The notes: generated by a model not told the origin, from the letters alone. 64,000 bases of DNA from Bradyrhizobium sp. 199 (GCF_023073355.1 NZ_JADPJI010000006.1:372001-436000), one strand, 5' to 3'. Counted from the stretch's first letter, positions 34,889-43,815 are shown. Translations and numbers: made by a program.

Positions 34889-34975
34889 ATTGCCCTCGGT
34901 GGGCACCGCACGTGACGTTTCATGTGCCGTTAACCTCCCGCGCCTAGGTTTACGGCCGGTACGAGGGTTCGCGTA

Positions 34976-35170
34976 ATGGACATGATGGCAATGGTCAGCA
35001 CCATGCTGGCCGCTCAGCAAGGCGCGCTGCAGTCGAATATTGCGGCGACCCTGACCAAGCAGAACGCGGATATGGAGAAATCCACCGTCCTGACGCTGCT
35101 CGGTGCCGGCCAGCCCTCGCTCGCCAATGTCGGCTCCGGCGTCGGCGGCAACCTCAACGTCACCGCCTGA
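34976..35170 (+). CDS. YjfB-family putative motility peptide
   Basis: A 64-residue protein of the YjfB family (described as putative motility protein): MDMMAMVSTMLAAQQGALQSNIAATLTKQNADMEKSTVLTLL... The pattern of an amphipathic N-terminal helix, QS..I...L.KQN, then a second helix with LL, matches the family. The C-terminus is Gly/Asn-rich. No signal peptide. It is convergent with tlpA, with a seven-base gap. The role is undemonstrated; the family is found near or regulated with flagellar genes in some bacteria, but none are here. Confidence 0.7.
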   Translation: MDMMAMVSTMLAAQQGALQSNIAATLTKQNADMEKSTVLTLLGAGQPSLANVGSGVGGNLNVTA

Positions 35171-35177
35171 ACCATTC

Positions 35178-35843
35178 TTAGAGGGACGCGGCGGCCTTGC
35201 CGGTTGCCGCCCGGAGCAGCTTGAGCGCGTCCTCGCTCGCCCATTCCGCCGGCCCCGCGATCGTCGCAATCTCGCAGCCTTGTGGATCCACCAGCACGGA
35301 GGTCGGCATGCCCAGCGCCCGGCCTATAGCCTTAAGATCCTGGAAAACCTTGGCTTTTTGATCGCTGAAATAGCCTAGCCTGGTCAGATTGGCCTCTTTC
35401 AGGAAAGTCTTCGGCTTCTCGGGGTCGCGGGTGTCGATATTGATCGCCACCACCTCGAAATTCGGGCCCGACAGCTTGCCCTGGAGCTCGTCCAGCGCCG
35501 GCATTTCCTTGCGGCAGGGCACGCACCAGGTCGCCCAGAGGTTCACAAGTAGCGTCTTGCCGCGGAAATCGGACAGCTTTTTCGGCTTGCCGTCGGCGTC
35601 CTCGAAGGCGAGGTCGGGCAGCTTGAGCGGGGCGCTCGCCATGGTCAGCGCCGCCACCTCGCCATGGGCGAGCGGAGCGATTTTTTGCGCCGTCGCCACC
35701 GCCGGCTTGCAGGTCGGATCGCCTGATGGCGCCCGGCTCAGGCCCAGCCCGTACAGCGCGGCGAAGCCGGCCAGCCCTCCGACCGCCACGGCGGCGATGA
35801 CGAGAGGGACCCGGCGCGTGGCGGAGGGCGTCTTGTCGAGCAT
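35178..35843 (-). CDS. tlpA: Thiol:disulfide interchange protein TlpA
   Basis: A 221-residue membrane-anchored periplasmic thioredoxin, very close to the Bradyrhizobium japonicum TlpA described as needed for cytochrome aa3 assembly, where it reduces ScoI and the CuA site of CoxB. An N-terminal anchor helix (about 12-36) precedes the thioredoxin domain. The active site is Trp-Cys107-Val-Pro-Cys110, with the same numbering as the studied protein. A further cysteine pair (Cys45 and one near Cys198 in PQGCEIAT) matches the structural disulfide. An ATG four codons upstream (35855) is an alternative start. It is divergent from argH with about 100 bases between. Confidence 0.95.
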   Translation of the reverse strand: MLDKTPSATRRVPLVIAAVAVGGLAGFAALYGLGLSRAPSGDPTCKPAVATAQKIAPLAHGEVAALTMASAPLKLPDLAFEDADGKPKKLSDFRGKTLLVNLWATWCVPCRKEMPALDELQGKLSGPNFEVVAINIDTRDPEKPKTFLKEANLTRLGYFSDQKAKVFQDLKAIGRALGMPTSVLVDPQGCEIATIAGPAEWASEDALKLLRAATGKAAASL

Positions 35844-35944
35844 ATCGTTTGTCATCCGGTCGCAGATATGGCTATCAGGTGCCTCTTAATACGGCTGGCA
35901 CCGGCCAGCAAACGTGCGGCAAATCAAGGCGTGAGCAGGCGATC

Positions 35945-37342
35945 ATGAGCAACAAGATGTGGGGCGGCCGGTTCTCTGAACGTCCCGATGAGATCATGGA
36001 AGAGATCAACGTCTCCATCGACGTCGATCGTCACCTCTACGCCCAGGACATTGCCGCGTCCAAGGCCCACGCTGCAATGCTCGCCAGCCAAGGCATCATC
36101 ACGGGCTCTGATGCGAAAAATATCGGCAAGGGTCTAGACACGATTTTGTCAGAGATCGGCAAGGGCGGCTTCGCGTTCAAGCGCGCGCTCGAGGACATTC
36201 ACATGAATGTCGAGAGCCGCCTGTCTGAGCTGATCGGCCCCGCCGCCGGCCGCCTGCACACCGCCCGCTCGCGCAACGACCAGGTCGCGACCGATTTCCG
36301 TCTCTATGTGCGTGACGTTCTCGACGAGACCGACGCCGCGCTCGCCGCGTTCCAGCAGGCGCTGGTCGAGCGTGCGCTGGAGCACGCAGGCACCGTGATG
36401 CCCGGCTTCACGCATCTGCAGACGGCACAGCCCGTGACCTTCGGCCATCATCTGCTCGCCTATGTCGAGATGGCCGCGCGCGATCGCGGCCGCTTCCACG
36501 ACGCGCGCAAGCGGCTGAACGAATCGCCGCTCGGCGCGGCGGCGCTCGCGGGCACCTCGTTCCCGATCGACCGCCACGCTACCGCAAAGGCGCTTCTGTT
36601 CGATCGTCCCATGGCGAATTCGCTCGATGCGGTCTCCGACCGTGACTTCGTGCTGGAGACGCTGTCGGCAGCCTCGATCTGCGCCGTGCACATGTCGCGC
36701 TTTGCCGAGGAGATCGTGATCTGGACCTCGCCGCTCGTCGGCCTGATCCGGCTCAGCGACAAGTTCACCACGGGCTCCTCGATCATGCCGCAGAAGCGCA
36801 ACCCTGATGCGGCCGAACTGGTGCGTGCCAAGACTGGCCGCGTCATCGGCGCGCTCAACGGCCTGTTGATCGTCATGAAGGGCCTGCCCCTCGCCTATCA
36901 AAAGGACATGCAGGAGGACAAGCAGGGCGCCATGGAGGGCTTTGCCGCGCTGTCGCTGGCGATCCGCGCCATGACCGGCATGGTCCGCGACCTCGTGCCC
37001 GACGAAGCCAAGATGAAGCTTGCTGCGGGCGAGGGCTATGCCACCGCGACCGACCTTGCCGACTGGCTGGTGCGGACGCTGAAAATGCCGTTCCGCGAGG
37101 CCCATCACGTCACCGGCCGCATCGTCGCCAAGGCCGCCGAGGGCGGCGTGGCGCTGCACGAGGTGCCGCTCAAGGAGATGCAGGCGATCGAGCCAAAAAT
37201 CACCAAGGACGTGTTCGGCGTGCTCTCGGTCGAATCGTCGGTGAAGAGCCGCACCAGCTTCGGCGGCACCGCGCCGAAGAACGTGGCGGCCCAGGCCAAG
37301 GCTTGGGTGAGGCGGCTGGAAAAAGAGCGAAAATTGGGCTGA
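35945..37342 (+). CDS. argH: Argininosuccinate lyase
   Basis: A 465-residue enzyme that splits argininosuccinate into arginine and fumarate, the last step of arginine synthesis. Superfamily signature [12 protein letters not shown] (about 279-290, the flexible catalytic loop with Ser). N-terminal [32 protein letters not shown] and the substrate loop [16 protein letters not shown] are standard. ATG 35945 starts the family N-terminus; the frame's upstream extension overlaps tlpA. It leads argH-lptM-lysA, an order conserved in rhizobia. Confidence 0.96.
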   Translation: MSNKMWGGRFSERPDEIMEEINVSIDVDRHLYAQDIAASKAHAAMLASQGIITGSDAKNIGKGLDTILSEIGKGGFAFKRALEDIHMNVESRLSELIGPAAGRLHTARSRNDQVATDFRLYVRDVLDETDAALAAFQQALVERALEHAGTVMPGFTHLQTAQPVTFGHHLLAYVEMAARDRGRFHDARKRLNESPLGAAALAGTSFPIDRHATAKALLFDRPMANSLDAVSDRDFVLETLSAASICAVHMSRFAEEIVIWTSPLVGLIRLSDKFTTGSSIMPQKRNPDAAELVRAKTGRVIGALNGLLIVMKGLPLAYQKDMQEDKQGAMEGFAALSLAIRAMTGMVRDLVPDEAKMKLAAGEGYATATDLADWLVRTLKMPFREAHHVTGRIVAKAAEGGVALHEVPLKEMQAIEPKITKDVFGVLSVESSVKSRTSFGGTAPKNVAAQAKAWVRRLEKERKLG

Positions 37343-37435
37343 GGGTAAAATTTCCCTGATGTTTCATGGCCATCCGGCTCTCGCCAGAGCGCGCCAATCT
37401 CTGTATGGTGCACCGCGCGTAGTGGGGATTTCGTC

Positions 37436-37729
37436 GTGACGTCAAAGTTTCGCCCGGCCGGTTCGGGGTGGGCCATCATTGTCTTGAGCCTGACGGCGCT
37501 TGCGCTTGCCGGCTGCGGCCGCAAGGGTCCGCTTGATTTGCCGCCGACCGCCTCCAACGCGTCCACGGCCAGCGGTGCCGCACCATCCGATACCGAGACC
37601 GAAGCTCAGCGGACGCCGAGCGTGTTCAATCCTGCCAATGGTGCGGATGCCGCGCCCGCGGCGGCCAAGGGCCGGAAGAAACCGTTTATTCTCGACCCGC
37701 TCCTGGACGATCCTCCCGGCAAGAAATAA
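37436..37729 (+). CDS. lptM: LptM/YifL-family small lipoprotein
   Basis: A 97-residue lipoprotein. GTG start at 37436, N-terminal basic region, then a hydrophobic stretch and the lipobox LALAGC (Cys27), followed at once by the family hallmark CGRKGPLDLPP. The rest is Ala/Ser/Pro-rich and disordered. E. coli LptM (YifL) lies next to dapF/lysA-type genes and helps LptD oxidative folding; the same argH-lptM-lysA neighbourhood here supports the assignment. It is 23 bases upstream of lysA. Confidence 0.85.
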   Translation: MTSKFRPAGSGWAIIVLSLTALALAGCGRKGPLDLPPTASNASTASGAAPSDTETEAQRTPSVFNPANGADAAPAAAKGRKKPFILDPLLDDPPGKK

Positions 37730-37752
37730 GCCGGGACAACCGAGCTTAAGCC

Positions 37753-39018
37753 ATGAACCATTTCGACTATCGCAACGGCGTGCTGCACGCCGAGGCGGTG
37801 AACCTGTCCGAGCTGGCCGCGACCGTCGGCACGCCGTTCTATTGCTATTCGACTGCGACGCTGGAGCGGCACTACCGCGTCTTCACCGAGGCCTTCGCCG
37901 GCGAGAAGGTGCTGGTCTGCTACGCCATGAAGGCGAACTCCAATCAGTCGGTGCTGCGCACGCTGGCCAAGCTCGGGGCCGGCGCCGACGTGGTCTCCGG
38001 TGGTGAATTGAAGCGCGCGCTGGCCGCCGGCATTCCGCCAAACAAGATCCTGTTCTCCGGCGTCGGCAAGACCGAAGCCGAACTGCGCGCAGCGCTGGCC
38101 GCCGACATCCTCTGTCTCAACGTCGAATCCGAGCCCGAGCTCGAGCTGCTGTCGCGCGTTGCCACCGAGATGGGCAAGACCGCGCGCATCTCGCTCCGCG
38201 TCAATCCCGATGTCGACGCCGGCACCCACGCCAAGATCTCGACCGGCAAGTCCGAGAACAAGTTCGGCATCCCGATCGTGCATGCCCGTGAGGTCTATGC
38301 CCGCGCCGCCAAGCTGCCGGGCATCGAGGTGACCGGGACCGACGTGCATATCGGCAGCCAGATCACCGAGCTCTCCGGCATGGAGACCGCGTTCCGCATC
38401 CTCTCCGAATTCGTGCAGACCCTGCGCGCCGACGGTCACAACATCAGCCACGTCGATTTCGGCGGTGGTCTCGGCATTCCCTATGACATGGACCGCGAGG
38501 CGCCGCCAGCGCCGGCCGCCTATGCCGCGATGGTCAAGCGCGTCAGCCACAATCTCGGCTGCACGCTGATGTTCGAGCCCGGCCGCATGATCGTCGGCAA
38601 TGCCGGCATCCTGGTCGCCAAGGTGATCTATGCGAAGTACGGCGACGGCAAGAATTTTGTCATCATCGACGCTGCGATGAACGACCTCATTCGCCCAACG
38701 CTGTACGAGGCGCATCACGACGTCCTGCCGGTGAAGCAGCCTGTCAGGGGCGCCGCCACCATCACGGCCGATGTCGTCGGCCCGGTCTGCGAGACCGGCG
38801 ACTATCTCGCGCTTGACCGCACGCTGCCGACGCCCGCGCCCGGCGATCTCCTCGCCATCATGACCGCCGGCGCCTACGGCGCGGTGCAGGCCGGCACGTA
38901 CAACACCCGGCCCCTGGTGCCGGAGGTGATGGTGAAGGACGATCAGTACGCCGTGGTCCGCCCGCGCATGGAGGTGGAGCAGCTGATCGCGATGGATAAG
39001 CCGGCGCCGTGGCTGTGA
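37753..39018 (+). CDS. lysA: Diaminopimelate decarboxylase
   Basis: A 421-residue PLP enzyme of the alanine-racemase-fold decarboxylases that makes L-lysine from meso-diaminopimelate. The PLP lysine is in VCYAMKANSN (about residue 59). Phosphate-binding HVDFGGGLGIPYD and the GPVCETGDYLA cysteine motif of the partner active site are present, as is EPGRMIVGNAGIL. Length normal. It follows the lipoprotein closely and ends 10 bases before an inverted repeat that may stabilise the transcript. Confidence 0.96.
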   Translation: MNHFDYRNGVLHAEAVNLSELAATVGTPFYCYSTATLERHYRVFTEAFAGEKVLVCYAMKANSNQSVLRTLAKLGAGADVVSGGELKRALAAGIPPNKILFSGVGKTEAELRAALAADILCLNVESEPELELLSRVATEMGKTARISLRVNPDVDAGTHAKISTGKSENKFGIPIVHAREVYARAAKLPGIEVTGTDVHIGSQITELSGMETAFRILSEFVQTLRADGHNISHVDFGGGLGIPYDMDREAPPAPAAYAAMVKRVSHNLGCTLMFEPGRMIVGNAGILVAKVIYAKYGDGKNFVIIDAAMNDLIRPTLYEAHHDVLPVKQPVRGAATITADVVGPVCETGDYLALDRTLPTPAPGDLLAIMTAGAYGAVQAGTYNTRPLVPEVMVKDDQYAVVRPRMEVEQLIAMDKPAPWL

Positions 39019-39027
39019 GCAACCTAT

Positions 39028-39113
39028 CGTAGCCCGGATGGAGCGGAGCGAAATCCGGGGTCTCGCCAAGCCGTAACAAAGCCCCGGATACGCTTCGCTC
39101 CATCCGGACTACG
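39028..39113. repeat. Inverted repeat after lysA
   Basis: Arms CGTAGCCCGGATGGAGCG (39028-39045) and CGCTCCATCCGGACTACG (39096-39113) pair with one mismatch, with a second inner complementarity ATCCGGGG / CCCCGGAT. A common dispersed intergenic repeat of Bradyrhizobium, here between the convergent lysA and mmsB-like genes. Confidence 0.85.
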
Positions 39114-39122
39114 GGCCTGGCG

Positions 39123-40013
39123 TTATGCCTTCCCGCCAACCACCACGCCCGCCTTCTTCTCGATCGGCTTGATCGCCGCCGTGAAATCGGACTCGGCGCC
39201 TTCCGCAGCTATCACGGTCTCCCACAACCGCCCAACTGCGTCGGCGACCTCCATCGACAGGCCGAGTTGCTTCATCTCCTCCAGCGCCAGCCGGACGTCC
39301 TTCACCATCAATCCCGTGGCGAAGCCGAAGTCGAACGTGCGCGGCAGCACCGCGCGCGGAAATTTGTCGCGGCTTGCCGTGTTCATGCCGGAGCTGGCAT
39401 TGATGACGTCGATCATCACGGCGGGATCGAGCCCGGCCTTCACCCCCATCACCACGGCTTCCGACGTTGCCACGATCGCGGTGGCCGAGAGGAAGTTGTT
39501 GGCGAGCTTCATGGTTTGCGCCGCGCCGGGCTTCTCGCCGATGAAGAATACTTTCCCGATCACGTCGAGGGCGGGCTTGAGCAGCTCGAACTCGGCTTTC
39601 GGCCCGGAGACCATCACCGCCAGCGTACCCTTCTCAGCGCCGCCGACGCCGCCGGAGACCGGGCAGTCGATCTGCACGATGTTGCGTCTGGCGAGGAGGC
39701 CGTGAATCTTTGCGGCCATTGCCGAGCCGACCGTGGAGAGATCGATGAAGCGCTTTGCCCGGCTGCCCTCGATCACGCCGTTCGCCCCGGTTGCGACCTT
39801 GAGTGAGGCCTGCAGCGAGGGCAGGCTCGCCATCACAGTCTCGACCTGGTCGGCGACGTCCTTCGGCGATGTCGCGGGCGTAGCGCCAAGCGCCACGAGC
39901 TTGCCCATGACCTCCTTGCGCGCGTCGAACACGACGAGCCTGTGTCCCGCCTCGATCAGCCGCCGCGCCATCGGGAAACCCATGTTTCCGAGGCCGATGA
40001 ATCCAATGTCCAT
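39123..40013 (-). CDS. 3-hydroxyisobutyrate dehydrogenase-family (beta-hydroxyacid) dehydrogenase
   Basis: A 296-residue NAD-dependent dehydrogenase. N-terminal Rossmann motif IGFIGLGNMGFPMARRLIEAGH, substrate-binding DCPVSGGVGGAEKGTL, and the catalytic lysine motif AQTMKLANNFLSATAIVATSEA. This is the beta-hydroxyacid dehydrogenase family (MmsB, GarR, GlxR); the exact acid cannot be fixed. ATG 40013 has an AGGAAGGA site. It is 130 bases downstream of a carboxymuconolactone decarboxylase-like gene on the same strand, with a repeat between them. Confidence 0.88.
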   Translation of the reverse strand: MDIGFIGLGNMGFPMARRLIEAGHRLVVFDARKEVMGKLVALGATPATSPKDVADQVETVMASLPSLQASLKVATGANGVIEGSRAKRFIDLSTVGSAMAAKIHGLLARRNIVQIDCPVSGGVGGAEKGTLAVMVSGPKAEFELLKPALDVIGKVFFIGEKPGAAQTMKLANNFLSATAIVATSEAVVMGVKAGLDPAVMIDVINASSGMNTASRDKFPRAVLPRTFDFGFATGLMVKDVRLALEEMKQLGLSMEVADAVGRLWETVIAAEGAESDFTAAIKPIEKKAGVVVGGKA

Positions 40014-40030
40014 GGTGTTTCCTTCCTGTT

Positions 40031-40114
40031 GTCATTGCGAGGAGCGAAGCTTCGAAGCAATCCAGACGTGTCCGCGGAGGGATTTCTGGATTGCTTCGCT
40101 TTGCTCGCAATGAC
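40031..40114. repeat. Inverted repeat (GTCATTGCGAG / CAATCCAGA type), copy 1
   Basis: Outer arms GTCATTGCGAG...GCGAAG and the complement ending CTCGCAATGAC at 40114; inner arms GAAGCAATCCAGA (40054-40066) and TCTGGATTGCTTC. The same family occurs at 50625-50710. Confidence 0.85.
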
Positions 40115-40144
40115 GCAGCGATACGTTGAAAGCTACTGTTCGGC

Positions 40145-40528
40145 TTAAGCCTTCCCGTCGATCTCCGCGAACACCTCGCGCGCGATGCGGAAGCTGTCCA
40201 CCGCGGCGGGCATGCCGCCATAGATCGCGACCTGCATCAGGATCTCGCGGATTTCCTCGCGGCTGACGCCGTTGGTGAGTGCGCCTTTCAGATGCGCGCG
40301 GAACTCATGCTGGCGATTGAGGATCGCGATCATGGCGATGTTGAGCATGCTGCGGGTCTTGCGCGGCAGCTCCTCGCGGCCCCACACCGCGCCCCAGCAA
40401 TACTCGTTCAGCATCTCCTGGAACGGACGATTGAAATCATCGACGCTCTTCAGGGCGTTGTTGACATAGGTCTCGCCCAGCACCGCTTTGCGGACTTCCA
40501 GGCCCTTGTCGTGCATCTTCTTGTCCAT
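40145..40528 (-). CDS. Carboxymuconolactone decarboxylase-family protein (PcaC-like)
   Basis: A 127-residue all-helical protein of the AhpD/CMD superfamily, most like 4-carboxymuconolactone decarboxylase (PcaC), which converts gamma-carboxymuconolactone to a beta-ketoadipate enol-lactone. The run FQEMLNEYCWGAVWGREELPRKTRSMLNIAMIAILNRQHEFRAHLKGALTNGV, taken in parts, shows the family's WG.....R.lp.K.Rsl motif and the conserved Glu/His of the E-x2-H-x3-A-L type (EFRAHLKGAL). There is no CxxC, so it is not a peroxidase of the AhpD type. No other protocatechuate genes are nearby; it may be linked to the dehydrogenase downstream. Confidence 0.85.
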   Translation of the reverse strand: MDKKMHDKGLEVRKAVLGETYVNNALKSVDDFNRPFQEMLNEYCWGAVWGREELPRKTRSMLNIAMIAILNRQHEFRAHLKGALTNGVSREEIREILMQVAIYGGMPAAVDSFRIAREVFAEIDGKA

Positions 40529-40706
40529 GGCGCTTCCCTTACTTCCCTTGCGTTTCTCTGGGGTGGTGCGCGGAAGTTACGGGCTTGGGCGGGGCCAGTC
40601 ACGTCCTCGTGTTATGCGGGAAAAGGGGTGTCTCCCGTACCGGAACGGATGCCTCAGTGCTGCCGTTGTGATAGGCTCCTCTCCACCGGGCAACCTGGAG
40701 AGTTGA

Positions 40707-42644
40707 TTGAACGGCGTCACCCCCGACCCGTCAGACCCGATCCGCAACAGCGACGCTCTGTCGCGGCTGAAGCTGGCGCAGGCCCTCGACCGGGCCACCT
40801 ATGCCATCGCGTGGGAGCGTGCCTGGCCAAATCTGGCGCGGCTTCTGACCGTCGTCGGCCTGTTCCTGGTGGTGTCCTGGGCCGGCCTCTGGCTCGTGCT
40901 GCCGTTCATCGCCCGTGCCATCGGTCTCGTCGTTTTCGCCGCTATCGCAATCGCCGTCCTGTTGCCCCTGATTCGCTTCCGCTGGCCGAGCCGCGAGGAG
41001 GCGCTGGGCCGGCTCGACCGTGGCTCCGGCATCCGTCACCGCCCGGCGACGACGCTGACCGACACGCTATCCTCACAGGATCCGGTGGCACGGGCGCTGT
41101 GGCAGGCGCAGCGCGAGCGGACGCTGGCCTCGCTCAAGCGCATCCGCGCCGGTCTGCCCCAACCGCGGCTCGCGCTCCATGATCCCTGGGCGCTGCGCGC
41201 GCTGGTCATGGTCATGCTGGTTGCGACCTTCTTCGCCGCCGGCGACGAGCGCGCGATGCGGCTCGGTGCCGCCTTCGACTGGAACGGCGTGCTGGCGCCG
41301 CCGAATATTCGCGTCGATGCCTGGGTCACCCCGCCGATCTACACCGGCAAACCGCCGGTCATCCTGTCGGCCGCCAATAAGGAGGCCGCCGCGCTGCCGG
41401 CTTCAGGCCCGCTTGCCGTTCCCGCAGGCTCGACCCTGATCGTGCGCTCCTCCGGCGGCAGTCTGGATGTCGCCGTCTCCGGCGGCCTCAAGGAAATCGC
41501 TCCCGCGGAGGCCGCACCCAAGGGCACCAACGAGAAGCATTTTGCCATCACCGCTGACGGCACCGCGCGTGTCCGCGCGCCCTCCGGCCAGCCGCAATGG
41601 GCGTTTGCGGCCACGCCGGACCGTGCGCCGACGATCGCGCTCGCCAAGGATCCCGAGCGCCAGGCGCGCGGCGGGCTGCAGCTCTCCTACAGGATCGAGG
41701 ACGATTACGGCGTCACCGGCGCGGATGCGCACATTGCCTTGCGCCCTGCCGAGGCCAAAGATGGCAGCAAGGAGACCGACGGCAAGGCCGCGGCGCGGCC
41801 GTTGTTCGAGCCGCCGCAATTTCCGCTCGTGCTGCCGAACGCGCGCACCCGCAACGGCGTCGGCCAGACGGTGAAGGACCTCAGCGAGGACCCCTATGCC
41901 GGCGCCGACGTCACGCTGACGCTGACCGCCAAGGACGAGGCCGGCAATGAGGCCAAGAGCGAACCCTTCAACATGCGCCTGCCCGAGCGTCTGTTCACCA
42001 ACTCGCTCGCGCGCGCGCTGATCGAGCAACGCCGCATCCTCGCGCTCGACGCCAACAGGAATTCCGACGTCTACACCGCGCTCGACGCGCTGATGATCGC
42101 GCCCGAATTGTTCACGCCGGATGCCGGCTGCTATCTCGGCCTCCGGAGCCTCGCGAGCCAGCTCGAGGCTGCCCGCACCGACGTCGCCCTGCGCAATGTC
42201 GTGGCGAGCATGTGGGCTTTCGCGGTCACCATCGAGGACGACGGTGTTGCCGGCAGCGTCAACGCCGCGCTGCGCTCGGCGCAGGACGCGCTCAAGGCCG
42301 CGCTGGAACGCGGTGCCGGCGAGGACGAGCTCAGGGTCCTGACGCAGAAGCTGCGGGAGGCCATGGCCGGCAAGGTGCGCGACGTCGCCCGGCGCGCCGA
42401 GCAGAATCCGCTCGGGGCCCGGCAGCCGTTCCCCGCGGAGGTGCAGCTCATCCTCGACAAAGCGATCGAGCTGCGGCAAAAGACCCAGCATGCGACGCCC
42501 GAGCAGCTCGCAGAGCTGGCGCAGCAGCAGGACGTCTTGCGCGAGCAGCTTCAAGCCTACCGGAAGTCGGCGAACAGCCGTGCCAACAAGGCGGTGGACG
42601 ACAAGACCAACCAGTTTACGCGGGACCGGAAATGCGGAAGCTAG
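40707..42644 (+). CDS. DUF4175/TIGR02302-family membrane protein, N-terminal part of a split gene
   Basis: A 645-residue protein. Residues about 24-45 and 55-80 form two transmembrane helices (LARLLTVVGLFLVVSWAGLWLVL; LVVFAAIAIAVLLPLI), and a third lies at about 165-180 (LRALVMVMLVATFFA). A long periplasmic beta-rich region (PPIYTGKPPVIL...) and a helical tail follow. This matches the N-terminal two-thirds of DUF4175/TIGR02302 proteins, which I recall as single chains of roughly 850 residues in alphaproteobacteria. Here the frame stops at 42644 and the remaining part continues in another frame at 42632. The start is TTG 40707 with GGAG seven bases upstream. Function of the family is unknown; envelope location is expected. 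Confidence 0.8.
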   Translation: MNGVTPDPSDPIRNSDALSRLKLAQALDRATYAIAWERAWPNLARLLTVVGLFLVVSWAGLWLVLPFIARAIGLVVFAAIAIAVLLPLIRFRWPSREEALGRLDRGSGIRHRPATTLTDTLSSQDPVARALWQAQRERTLASLKRIRAGLPQPRLALHDPWALRALVMVMLVATFFAAGDERAMRLGAAFDWNGVLAPPNIRVDAWVTPPIYTGKPPVILSAANKEAAALPASGPLAVPAGSTLIVRSSGGSLDVAVSGGLKEIAPAEAAPKGTNEKHFAITADGTARVRAPSGQPQWAFAATPDRAPTIALAKDPERQARGGLQLSYRIEDDYGVTGADAHIALRPAEAKDGSKETDGKAAARPLFEPPQFPLVLPNARTRNGVGQTVKDLSEDPYAGADVTLTLTAKDEAGNEAKSEPFNMRLPERLFTNSLARALIEQRRILALDANRNSDVYTALDALMIAPELFTPDAGCYLGLRSLASQLEAARTDVALRNVVASMWAFAVTIEDDGVAGSVNAALRSAQDALKAALERGAGEDELRVLTQKLREAMAGKVRDVARRAEQNPLGARQPFPAEVQLILDKAIELRQKTQHATPEQLAELAQQQDVLREQLQAYRKSANSRANKAVDDKTNQFTRDRKCGS

Positions 42645-43792
42645 CACGCGTGCCAGTCTTGAAGGCGATGTCGATCGCCTGTCTCGTCGTCCTGTTGGGA
42701 GGCGTTCCCCGCGTCGCGGCGCAGCAGGATCAGGACCCCGATGCGCTGCTCGACAGCGCGGAAAAGGCGATGCAGGATTCCGGCGACAGCCTCAGGCAGA
42801 AGGAGTCCGGGAAGAGCCTGAACAACCAATCCGACGCCATTCAGAAGCTCGAGGAATACAAGCGCGCGACGGAGAGAAGCCAATCTTCCAGCCGCGATCG
42901 TTCCGTCATCACGCAGCGGGATCTGGACGATCTGTTGCGGCAGATCGAGAAGGCGGCGCGCGAGGGCAATAAAGAGGCTGCGCAGCGCATGCTCGAGCAG
43001 CTCGCGCAGATCATGGAAAATCTCCAGATGGCGCAGCCTGGGCAATCCGGCGAGAGCGAGATGGAGCAGGCGCTGAACGAGCTCAGCGACATGATCCGCA
43101 AGCAGCAGCAATTGCGCGACAAGACATTCAAGCAGGGGCAAGACTCCCGGCGTGACCGCTCGCGCGGCAAGCAGGGCGATCAGTCGATGTCGGACCTCCA
43201 GCAGGATCAGCAGTCGCTGCGCGACCGCCTGAAGAAGCTGCAGGACGAGCTCGCCAAGCGCGGCCTCGCGCAGAAGGGACCAAAGGGTCAGAAGGGCCAG
43301 CAGGGTCAACAGGGACAGCAGGGACAGAAAGGCCAGCAGGGCGACCAGGGCCAGAACGGCGATCAGGACGGCGACGACGGCGATGACGATGGCAGCCTCG
43401 ACACCGCGGACGGCGCCATGGGCGATGCCGGTTCAAAACTCGGCGAGGGCAATGCCGACGGGGCCGTGGACTCGCAGGGCAAGGCACTCGACGCGATGCG
43501 CAAGGGCGCGCAGAAGATGGCCGAGGCGATGCAGCAGGGCGATGGCGACGGGCAGGGCGATGGTCCCGGCAACCGGCCAGGCCGTCAGCAGAGCGGCGGC
43601 AATCAGACCGATCCGCTGGGGCGTCCGCTTCACGGCCGTGATCTCAGCGACGACTACTCTGTCAAGATCCCCGGCGAGATCGACGCCCAGCGCGTCCGCC
43701 GCATCCTCGAAGAGCTCCGCCGCCGCCTCGGCGACAGCTCGCGCCCGCAGATCGAGCTCGATTACATCGAGCGGCTGCTGAAGGATTTTTGA
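42632..43792 (+). CDS. DUF4175/TIGR02302-family C-terminal part, with own signal peptide and collagen-like tract
   Basis: A 386-residue protein overlapping the upstream gene by 13 bases in a different frame. Residues 1-30 form a signal peptide or anchor (KAMSIACLVVLLGGVPRVAA). Residues 93-175 carry the family's helical motif (VITQRDLDDLLRQIEKAAREGNKEAAQRML, then ENLQMAQPGQ and MEQALNELSDMIRKQQQLRDKTFKQGQD). A Gln/Gly tract with Gly-X-Y periodicity covers about 216-243. The C-terminal motif is IPGEIDAQRVRRILEELRRRLGDSSRP...LDYIERLLKDF. Two internal segments, 38-81 and 255-300, are similar to each other (LDxAxxAMxDxGxxL). The upstream frame of the second ORF is not used. Confidence 0.8.
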   Translation: MRKLARVPVLKAMSIACLVVLLGGVPRVAAQQDQDPDALLDSAEKAMQDSGDSLRQKESGKSLNNQSDAIQKLEEYKRATERSQSSSRDRSVITQRDLDDLLRQIEKAAREGNKEAAQRMLEQLAQIMENLQMAQPGQSGESEMEQALNELSDMIRKQQQLRDKTFKQGQDSRRDRSRGKQGDQSMSDLQQDQQSLRDRLKKLQDELAKRGLAQKGPKGQKGQQGQQGQQGQKGQQGDQGQNGDQDGDDGDDDGSLDTADGAMGDAGSKLGEGNADGAVDSQGKALDAMRKGAQKMAEAMQQGDGDGQGDGPGNRPGRQQSGGNQTDPLGRPLHGRDLSDDYSVKIPGEIDAQRVRRILEELRRRLGDSSRPQIELDYIERLLKDF

Positions 43793-43815
43793 GGCGAACT
43801 CACCCCTAACTCACT

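Noticed and set aside
37606-39069. A 487-codon open frame antisense to lysA
   Set aside because: Shadow of lysA; composition and lack of a start signal show it is not coding.
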